Assembly (NCBI RefSeq): GCF_035658495.1
Contig: NZ_CP141944.1
Coordinates: 832,001-896,000 of the forward strand
Source of the DNA: Novosphingobium sp. RL4
GTDB taxonomy: Bacteria > Pseudomonadota > Alphaproteobacteria > Sphingomonadales > Sphingomonadaceae
Direction: 5' to 3'
DNA length: 64,000 nt
Each line of letters opens with the position of its first letter. The stretch's first letter is position 1. Below, piece by piece: positions 58,025-64,000 of the stretch. Under the pieces are notes generated by a model. It worked only from the letters and a program-made list of their open reading frames with translations, ran no database searches and had not been told where the DNA came from. The translations under genes were made by a program, and so were the position numbers.

Positions 58025-59839
58025 CTATCGCCAGTCCCGCCAAGACCGGGACAGCTGCCCGGCACAATTGATGATACCTACTAGCGAATAGGTCTGCGGA
58101 AAGTTCCCCCACAGTTCGCCGGTTTCGAAATCCATATCCTCCGAAAGGAGGCCCGATCTGGTGCGATGATCCAGCATCGCCTCGAACAGGCGGCGCGCCT
58201 CCTCGTCCTGGCCGCTGCGATGGAGCGCCTCGATCAGCCAGAAGGTGCAGATGTTGAAGGCGGTCTCTGGCAGGCCGAAATCGTCCTCGCTGTCGTAGCG
58301 AAGCATGTGTTCGCCCCGGCGCAGCGCCTTCTGCACGGCCTGGAGCGTGGCGCGGAAGCGCGGGTCTTCGGCCTCGACATAGCGCAGCTCGACCATCTGC
58401 AGCAGGCTGGCATCGAGCTGCGAGCCGCCGAAGCTGGCGGCATAGTGACCTCCCGCGCCGCTGTCGTCGAAGTCCGGTGCCTCGATCTTGTGCCAGGCGT
58501 GTTCGTCGATGTGCTTGCGCACCGTGGCCGCGCGTTCGCGCCAGATTGCGGCCCGCTCGTCGAGCCCGAGGAACTCGGCGGCATTGGCCAGACGGTCACA
58601 GGCGGCCCAGCTCATGACGCTGGAATAAGTGTGGACGGCCGTGCGCGTGCGCAGTTCCCAGAGGCCGGCGTCAGGCTGGTCGTGCGTCTGCCAGGCCAGT
58701 TCGCCGACCTGTTCGAGGCTGGCGAAATCCTCGGGCGTGGCGATACGCAGCAGGCGCTGGTCGGAAAAGGCCTGTATCGCGGGCAGGACGATCTGGCCGT
58801 AGCAGTCGTTCTGGACCTGATAATAGGCGGCGTTGCCGACCCGGACCGGCCCCATGCCGCGATAGCCGGAAAGGTCGGGAGCTTCCCATTCGATGATCTC
58901 GCGCGCGCCGCTCACCGCGTAAAGCGGCTGGATCGCACCGCCCTCGGCATCGTCGACGATGTTGCGCAGATAGGCGAGATACCGCTCCAGCACGTCCAGT
59001 GCGCCGAGATGGTTGAGGGCCTGCACCGTGTAGTAGGCGTCACGGATCCAGCAGTATCGGTAGTCCCAGTTGCGCTGGCTGCCGGGCGCTTCCGGGATGG
59101 AAGTGGTGAGCGCGGCGACGATCGCACCGGTTTCCTCATGCTGGCAGAGCTTGAGCGTGATGGCGGCGCGGATCACCGCGTCCTGCCAGTCGAGCGGGGT
59201 GGCGAGGCCGCGCACCCACAGCCGCCAGTAGTCGCCGGTGTGGCGCAGCATCGATTCCATCTCGTGTTCGACATCGCCGCTGAAGGGTTCGTCGGGGCCG
59301 AGGAAGAAGTGTAGCGTCGTTTCCAGCCGGAAGTAGCGTTCGTCGAGAACGTAGCCGATCGGGGCATCGGTGGTGAGGCGCAGGGTGTTGCGCTCCACCA
59401 GGTAGCGGATGTGATTGGAGCCGCGCGTGATGGCGGCAAGCTGGGCGCCGTAGCCGCTCATCGGCGTGAGCACCGTGCGGATGCGCGGCGAGCCCGCCAC
59501 CGGACGGACGATACGCGCATAGGCGACCGGCCGATACGTGCGGCCCGATCGTTCGAAACGCGGGCAGAAGTCGATCACTTCCACCGCGCCGCCCTGCGCA
59601 TCTTCCAGCCTGGTGATGAGGATCGGGGTATTGCGCGAGTAACGCTGGGTGACGGAGACCTGGTTTTCCAGTTCGAAGCGCCAGGTTCCCGCGTCCTGGC
59701 CTTCCGGGCCGCGCAGCAGGGCACAGAACGTCGGGTCGCCGTCCACGCGGGGGACGCAGCCCCAAACGAGCGCGCCGCTGGTGTCGATCAGGCCTGAGAC
59801 CTGGCAATTGCCGATGGGCCAGAGTTCGAGCGAGCTCAT
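58025..59839 (-). CDS. Glycoside hydrolase family 15 protein (glucoamylase/trehalase-like)
   Basis: Encodes 604 residues from the ATG at 59839, overlapping the otsB stop as ATGA. The N-terminal super-beta-sandwich is followed by the (alpha/alpha)6 barrel, with NWDYRYCWIRDAYYTVQALN as the typical GH15 segment and GLLSEDMDFETGELWGNFPQ near the C-terminus (the catalytic Glu region SEDxDxxTGELxGNFPQTYS). GH15 members include glucoamylases and, in actinobacteria, trehalases. The position between the two trehalose synthesis genes makes trehalose or an alpha-glucan a plausible substrate. It is cytoplasmic: no signal peptide. Confidence 0.92.
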   Translation of the reverse strand: MSSLELWPIGNCQVSGLIDTSGALVWGCVPRVDGDPTFCALLRGPEGQDAGTWRFELENQVSVTQRYSRNTPILITRLEDAQGGAVEVIDFCPRFERSGRTYRPVAYARIVRPVAGSPRIRTVLTPMSGYGAQLAAITRGSNHIRYLVERNTLRLTTDAPIGYVLDERYFRLETTLHFFLGPDEPFSGDVEHEMESMLRHTGDYWRLWVRGLATPLDWQDAVIRAAITLKLCQHEETGAIVAALTTSIPEAPGSQRNWDYRYCWIRDAYYTVQALNHLGALDVLERYLAYLRNIVDDAEGGAIQPLYAVSGAREIIEWEAPDLSGYRGMGPVRVGNAAYYQVQNDCYGQIVLPAIQAFSDQRLLRIATPEDFASLEQVGELAWQTHDQPDAGLWELRTRTAVHTYSSVMSWAACDRLANAAEFLGLDERAAIWRERAATVRKHIDEHAWHKIEAPDFDDSGAGGHYAASFGGSQLDASLLQMVELRYVEAEDPRFRATLQAVQKALRRGEHMLRYDSEDDFGLPETAFNICTFWLIEALHRSGQDEEARRLFEAMLDHRTRSGLLSEDMDFETGELWGNFPQTYSLVGIINCAGQLSRSWRDWR

Positions 59840-60648
59840 GTTCGGCTGTTCTCCTGGTCGTGATCGTGAATGATGGTTTCGAGCCACGCGTGCACCGCGC
59901 TGACGCCGCCGAGCCGGGCATGGGCGAGCGTTTCGCGCATCGGCCCCGCAAGGATGCCGTCTCCGCCGAGGCGGGCGACGGCTGCGAAGGCGTCCTCGTC
60001 AGTCACGTCGTCGCCGATGAAGACGGGGCGAGCGCCGAGGAAGGGCGGCATCTGCATGAAGCGTGCGACGGCGCTGCCCTTGTCGGAACCGGGCATGGAC
60101 AGCTCGATAACCTGCTTGCCGTGCTTCGTCCTGAGCCCGAACTCCCTGCCGGTCTCGTCGGCGCAGGCGAGCAGGCCGGGCAGGGCTTCGGGGTGGCGGC
60201 GGTAATGCACGGCGATGCTGAAGGGCTTGGGTTCGACGAGGAGGCCGCCGTTGTCGGCCGCGAAAGCGGAGAGACGGTCGACGACGGCCTTTGGCAGCGG
60301 CTCGGCAAGGGGAAGGATTTCGCGGCTGCCTGCCGGTCTGAACTCACCGCCGTGCGAACCTGCCGCAGCGACATCGAGATGGCCCAGCATCTCCTCCAGC
60401 GATTCCAGCGAACGGCCGGTGATGAGCGCGAGCCGGCCGTCCAGCCGATCGGCCAGTCGCGCGATCAGGTCGGGCAGATGCGGAGAGACGATCACGTCGT
60501 CGGGATGGTCCGCGATTTCCACGAGCGTGCCGTCGAAATCGAGGAACAGAGCCGTGGGCACGGCCGCGCCAAGCGGCAGAGGAGGGGGCAGATCGCGCGG
60601 AAAAGCGCCATGTTCCGCCAGCGAGGGACATTCGCCTGGATCGGTCAT
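59836..60648 (-). CDS. otsB: Trehalose-6-phosphate phosphatase
   Basis: Encodes 270 residues from the ATG at 60648. HAD superfamily motif I is LFLDFDGTLVEIADHPDDV; ALITGRSLESLEEML is motif II; EVxHGKQVIELSM precedes DKGSAVARFM, and FIGDDVTDEDAF is motif IV. It dephosphorylates trehalose-6-phosphate made by OtsA. It is first in the unit and is coupled to the GH15 gene by ATGA. A longer in-frame opening to 60816 overlaps the divergent promoter region and is rejected. Confidence 0.95.
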   Translation of the reverse strand: MTDPGECPSLAEHGAFPRDLPPPLPLGAAVPTALFLDFDGTLVEIADHPDDVIVSPHLPDLIARLADRLDGRLALITGRSLESLEEMLGHLDVAAAGSHGGEFRPAGSREILPLAEPLPKAVVDRLSAFAADNGGLLVEPKPFSIAVHYRRHPEALPGLLACADETGREFGLRTKHGKQVIELSMPGSDKGSAVARFMQMPPFLGARPVFIGDDVTDEDAFAAVARLGGDGILAGPMRETLAHARLGGVSAVHAWLETIIHDHDQENSRT

Positions 60649-60878
60649 TATGGTCAGTCTTGCACCTTCGGAAGTGGATGGCCACCCGAAAAGCGGCCGA
60701 TCCGGTCGAGGTTGGGCGTTATCCGCCGGGGGCAGCGGCGCCGGAGAAGGGTCAAACGAACGGGATGGGGCAGGGTTCCGGCCGATGTGGAAGGTCGCTT
60801 CGAGTCCTCTATGCAATCCGGCGAGGGGCTAGTATTGGCACAGCGAAAGCCAGACTTCCCTGGCATTCATCGAGCCCC

Positions 60879-61925
60879 ATGTCCCAGATCGTTCCAGTTA
60901 TTCTGTGCGGAGGCAGCGGCACGCGGCTTTGGCCGCGCAGCCGCGTTGCCAAGCCCAAGCCTTTCCTGCCGTTGGTGGGAGAGAGCACGCTGTTCGAGGC
61001 GACGGTGTCGCGCTGCCCGCCGGATCTGGGTTTCGCGGCGCCGGTGGTGGTGACGGGACGGCAGCACCTCGAACATGTCGAGGCGCAGCTTCACGGGCAG
61101 GAAGGTGCCTCGGTGATCGTGGAGCCGGCCGCGCGCAACACCGCTGCCGCCATCGCGCTGGCCGCCTGCCGCCTGCCGGATGACGCGGTGATGCTGGTCT
61201 GCCCGAGCGACCACCATATCGGCCGCCCGGACGTGTTTGCCCGTGCCGCGGCTGCTGCCGCCGCGCTTGCCAGGGACGGCTGGCTGGTGTCCTTCGGCAT
61301 CGAGGCGACCGCGCCGGAAACCGGCTTCGGCTACCTCAGGCGCGGCGAGGCGATCGAGGGCACGCCCGGTTTCCGCACGGCCCAGTTCGTCGAGAAGCCC
61401 GACCTCGAACGTGCCCGCGCCTTCCTGGCTGAGGGCAATTACGCCTGGAACGGAGGCATCTTCGCTTTCCGGGTGAGCGATTTCATGGCCGAACTCGCCG
61501 AGCACCGCCCGCAGATCGCCGCCAAGGTGCGCGAGGCCGTGGCGAAAGGCACGCTCGACGGCCACCGCTTCCATCCCGACGCGGCGACTTTCGCCGAAGT
61601 GGAAAGCGATTCGGTGGACTATGCGGTGATGGAAAACACCCGCCGCGCGGCGCTGGTGCCGGCCGACATGGAGTGGTCGGACATCGGCAACTGGCACGCC
61701 CTGCACGAAGCGCTCGATCGCGACGACCACGGCAACGCGGTGCGCGGCGCGGGTGATGCGGAACTGGTGGATTGCCGCAATGTCCTGGTCGACAGCGACG
61801 GACCGCGCGTCTCGGTCATCGGCCTCGAAAACGTCGTCGTCGTCGTCGATGGAAACGACATACTGGTCACCACCGTCCAAGGTGTGCAAAAGGTCGGCAA
61901 GCTATCCGGTGCCGTCAACCAGTAA
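60879..61925 (+). CDS. manC: Mannose-1-phosphate guanylyltransferase
   Basis: Encodes 348 residues: the nucleotidyltransferase domain only, with no fused phosphomannose isomerase. VILCGGSGTRLWPRSR is the signature, PKPFLPLVG the pyrophosphorylase loop; FVEKPDLERARAFL and NAGIFAF-like WNGGIFAFRV follow. GDP-mannose is the product, from GTP and mannose-1-phosphate. Divergent from otsB. The gene after it encodes a phosphomannomutase of eukaryotic type, giving two consecutive steps. GDP-mannose would feed EPS or glycolipid mannosyltransferases. Confidence 0.94.
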   Translation: MSQIVPVILCGGSGTRLWPRSRVAKPKPFLPLVGESTLFEATVSRCPPDLGFAAPVVVTGRQHLEHVEAQLHGQEGASVIVEPAARNTAAAIALAACRLPDDAVMLVCPSDHHIGRPDVFARAAAAAAALARDGWLVSFGIEATAPETGFGYLRRGEAIEGTPGFRTAQFVEKPDLERARAFLAEGNYAWNGGIFAFRVSDFMAELAEHRPQIAAKVREAVAKGTLDGHRFHPDAATFAEVESDSVDYAVMENTRRAALVPADMEWSDIGNWHALHEALDRDDHGNAVRGAGDAELVDCRNVLVDSDGPRVSVIGLENVVVVVDGNDILVTTVQGVQKVGKLSGAVNQ

Positions 61926-62067
61926 GGGACGGCAGGCGCCCGGGTCCGGGGGCCGGACATCGGGAGCAACGGTAGGGGATTTGTCATCGTAATGGTGCAG
62001 GTCCGACATTTCTTTCCCGGCCGGATGATGGCAGGGGCCCGGATTATCGCATCGCGGAAGGCATGAA

Positions 62068-62820
62068 ATGAAGCAGATCGTAGCGTTCGACCTCGACGGG
62101 ACCCTGGCGCTGAGCAAGCAGCCGTTGACCGACGAAATGGCCGAACTCATGGCGCGGCTGCTCGAAGTGGCGCAAGTTGCCGTGATCTCCGGAGGGGACT
62201 GGCCGCAGTTCGACAAGCAGGTGGCCAGCCGTCTTCCCGCCGATGCCGATCGTTCGCGGCTCTGGCTCATGCCGACCAGCGGCGCCAAGCTCTACGTCCA
62301 CCGCGACGGCGCCTGGACGCCGGTCTATGCCGAACTGTTCACTGAAGAACAGAAGCGCGAGATTCTCGAAGCGTTCGACGCTTCGCTTGCCGCCACCGGC
62401 TTCACGCCCGAGGAAACCTGGGGTGAGCGGATCGAGGATCGCGGCAGCCAGATCACTTTCTCCGCCCTGGGCCAGCAGGCTCCGCTTCATGCCAAGGAGC
62501 TCTGGGACCCGGACTTCGCCAAGCGCAAGGTGATCCAGGCCGATCTCGTGAAGCGCCTGCCCGGCGTCTCGGTCAATCTCGGCGGTGCCACTTCGGTGGA
62601 CGTGACCCAGCCGGGCGTGGACAAGGCCTGGGGGCTCAAGCGGCTTGCCGAACATAGCGGCGTGGCCGAAGCCGACATGCTGTTCATCGGCGATGCCATC
62701 TTCCCCGGTGGCAACGACTATCCGGCCAAGGCCATGGGGCTCGACACGATCTGCGTGCGCGATCCCGCCGATACCGCCAACGTCGTCGCCGCGATCGTCG
62801 CCTGCCAGAAGGCGGGCTGA
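62068..62820 (+). CDS. Eukaryotic-type phosphomannomutase (HAD-IIB)
   Basis: Encodes 250 residues from the ATG at 62068 (GGAAGG upstream). HAD motif I is VAFDLDGTLALSKQPLTDEM; SGGDWPQFDKQV, ERIEDRGSQITFSALGQ, WDPDFAKRK and FIGDAIFPGGNDYPAKAMG follow, matching the PMM1/PMM2 layout rather than the bacterial AlgC/ManB phosphohexomutases. It would convert mannose-6-phosphate to mannose-1-phosphate for ManC (encoded 142 bp upstream). The GDAIFPGGND segment replaces the GDKTMPGGND of animal PMM. Confidence 0.85.
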   Translation: MKQIVAFDLDGTLALSKQPLTDEMAELMARLLEVAQVAVISGGDWPQFDKQVASRLPADADRSRLWLMPTSGAKLYVHRDGAWTPVYAELFTEEQKREILEAFDASLAATGFTPEETWGERIEDRGSQITFSALGQQAPLHAKELWDPDFAKRKVIQADLVKRLPGVSVNLGGATSVDVTQPGVDKAWGLKRLAEHSGVAEADMLFIGDAIFPGGNDYPAKAMGLDTICVRDPADTANVVAAIVACQKAG

Positions 62821-62848
62821 CGGCAGCGGCGCCTTCGCGGGAAGCCGG

Positions 62849-63406
62849 ATGCCCGCTTTCTACCTGACTTTCATCGCCGTCCTGCTCGCCGGTTTCGGTG
62901 CGCGGGACCAGATGACCATATCCGGCCTCGCCGCAAGGCAGGGGCAGCGGCCCGGTGTCCTGCTGGCGGCCCTGCTCAGTGCAGGGCTGACCGCCGCGGG
63001 TGCGGCATGGGCGGCGGCTTTCATGCTCGCCCAGCTACCGCCTCCGGCACGGATGATCTTCGCCGCATTCGCCGTGGGTCTTGCCGGGCTTGAGTCCCTG
63101 ATCCTAGTCCCGCGCCGCCGGCCGAAGGAGCCCACCAATTCGCTCGGCGCACTGCTGCTGGTGCTGCTGGCCAGCCAGATCGCCGATGCCGCCCGGTTCA
63201 TCGTCTTCGCCATGGGCGTGGGTATGGCAGCGCCTGTGGCATCCGGGGTGGCAGGCGCGCTGGGCGGCGGGATACTGGCGGGGATGGCCTGGGCCTTCCC
63301 GCAGTTTTCGAGCGCTCCGGCGGCGGGCTGGATCAGGCGGGGCGTCGGCCTCCTGCTGGTCTGCGCTGCGCTCATGCTGTTCCTTCGGGAATCTTCGATA
63401 CTCTGA
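62849..63406 (+). CDS. Small polytopic membrane protein, TMEM165/GDT1-like in outline
   Basis: Encodes 185 residues from the ATG at 62849, 28 bases after the phosphomannomutase gene. Six helices are predicted. ARDQMTISGLAARQG near the N-terminus and ASQIADAARFIVFA in the second half occupy the places of the duplicated E-x-G-D-(K/R)-(T/S) motifs of the UPF0016 (GDT1/MneA) family, which transport manganese or calcium, but the key Glu/Gly residues are not kept. So family membership is tentative. Confidence 0.6.
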   Translation: MPAFYLTFIAVLLAGFGARDQMTISGLAARQGQRPGVLLAALLSAGLTAAGAAWAAAFMLAQLPPPARMIFAAFAVGLAGLESLILVPRRRPKEPTNSLGALLLVLLASQIADAARFIVFAMGVGMAAPVASGVAGALGGGILAGMAWAFPQFSSAPAAGWIRRGVGLLLVCAALMLFLRESSIL

Positions 63407-63504
63407 TCGGAAATTGATAGAGAACCGGGGGTTCACTTCCGCGTTCACAAATCTACATAGTTCACCGGACGGCATAGGCCGAACAGCAACGAGGGAAACA
63501 CGGC

Positions 63505-63963
63505 ATGACTTCCAAGGACAATTCCAAGGCCGCTCTGATCGACAGCCTGAACGGGCTGCTCGCCGACACCTTCGCGCTTTACGTCAAGACGAAGAACTTC
63601 CACTGGCATGTTCGCGGCCCGCAGTTCCATGACCTGCACCTGCTGTTCGATACCCAGGCAACCGAGATTTTCGGCCTGACCGACCTGATCGCCGAGCGTG
63701 TCCGCAAGCTGGGCGGCACCACCCTGACCTCCATCGGCTCGATCGCCGCCAAGACTTCCGTAAAGGACGAGGATGACACCTCGCTCGACGCGCAGGGCAT
63801 GGTCAAGCAACTGTTCGAGGACAACACCGCTTACGTCGCCACGCTGAAGGAAACCAAGGAACTGGCAGGCGAAGCAGGCGACAATGCCACCGACGGCATC
63901 ATCGATGACTGGACCGATCAGGCCGAACAGCGCGCCTGGTTCCTTCGCGAGATTCTTGCCTGA
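63505..63963 (+). CDS. Dps-family ferritin-like DNA-protection protein
   Basis: Encodes 152 residues from the ATG at 63505 (GAGGGAAA upstream). Dps features are clear: LNGLLADTFALYVKTKNFHWHVRGPQFHDLH with His in the HWHVRG segment, then FDTQATEIFGLTDLIAERVR with the conserved D-x10-D/E pattern that forms the inter-subunit ferroxidase site. It stores iron and protects DNA in stress, forming 12-mers. A hairpin (63975-64000) lies just downstream. Confidence 0.95.
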   Translation: MTSKDNSKAALIDSLNGLLADTFALYVKTKNFHWHVRGPQFHDLHLLFDTQATEIFGLTDLIAERVRKLGGTTLTSIGSIAAKTSVKDEDDTSLDAQGMVKQLFEDNTAYVATLKETKELAGEAGDNATDGIIDDWTDQAEQRAWFLREILA

Positions 63964-63974
63964 GAATGTGCGAC

Positions 63975-64000
63975 CGGCTCGCTACAGCCGTGGCGAGCCG
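63975..64000 (+). terminator. Hairpin after dps, reaching the window edge
   Basis: CGGCTCGC (63975-63982) pairs with GCGAGCCG (63993-64000). Whether a T-run follows lies outside the window. It is 12 bases past the dps stop. Confidence 0.6.

Noticed and set aside
61944..61958. GTCCGG-GGG-CCGGAC hairpin after manC as a terminator
   Set aside because: The stem is only six base pairs and has no T-run; too weak to list as a terminator.

Overview
The window looks like chromosomal DNA of an alphaproteobacterium of the order Sphingomonadales, most like Novosphingobium or Sphingomonas. This rests on high GC, a compact layout, the lptB-rpoN pair, a DUF3772-type MscS channel, TldE/PmbA, and many exopolysaccharide (EPS) genes of sphingomonad style. 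The genus is an inference. I saw no rRNA, tRNA, insertion sequence, CRISPR array or prophage.

Layout. (1) 0.3-6.1 kb: housekeeping and envelope genes: a TonB-like protein, rpoN (sigma-54), lptB (LPS export ATPase), pmbA and small unknown proteins. (2) 6.2-22.8 kb: EPS region A: a sulfotransferase-like protein, a Wzc-type tyrosine autokinase, six glycosyltransferases, a secreted beta-helix protein, a Wzy/WaaL-like membrane protein, a Wzx-like flippase, and an unrelated MscS channel in the middle. (3) 22.9-32.2 kb: a signalling and surface module: a tiny lipoprotein, an outer-membrane barrel, a histidine kinase with a long Pro/Gly-rich periplasmic insert, an OmpR-type regulator, a lipoprotein intradiol dioxygenase and a large autotransporter. 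A repeated TGAAAT operator-like element lies upstream of both the regulator and the dioxygenase. (4) 32.2-37.2 kb: nucleotide-sugar genes (galE, a UDP-glucuronate 4-epimerase-like gene, ugd), a PDZ-M48 protease and a small secreted protein. (5) 37.3-55.5 kb: EPS region B: Wza, Wzc, two polymerase-like proteins, a flippase, a glycosyltransferase, a beta-helix protein, and a nonulosonic-acid set. That set has a CMP-nonulosonate synthetase fused to a HAD phosphatase, a short NeuB resembling animal NANS, and three transferases with sialyltransferase-type motifs. (6) 55.7-64.0 kb: a small membrane protein, a degenerate PilZ protein, a trehalose operon (otsB, a GH15 enzyme, otsA), GDP-mannose supply (manC and a eukaryotic-type phosphomannomutase), a small membrane protein and dps.

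How they fit together. UDP-galactose, UDP-glucuronate, UDP-galacturonate and GDP-mannose precursors can all be made from genes in the window. They would feed one or two Wzx/Wzy-dependent polysaccharides exported through the single Wza. The most distinctive proposal is that region B decorates or builds its polymer with a sialic-acid-like sugar made through a 9-phosphate intermediate, as animals do. Because mannose-6-phosphate is on hand and no ManNAc-forming enzyme is visible, KDN is the simplest candidate product. The second is the two-component/dioxygenase/autotransporter module with a shared direct-repeat operator.
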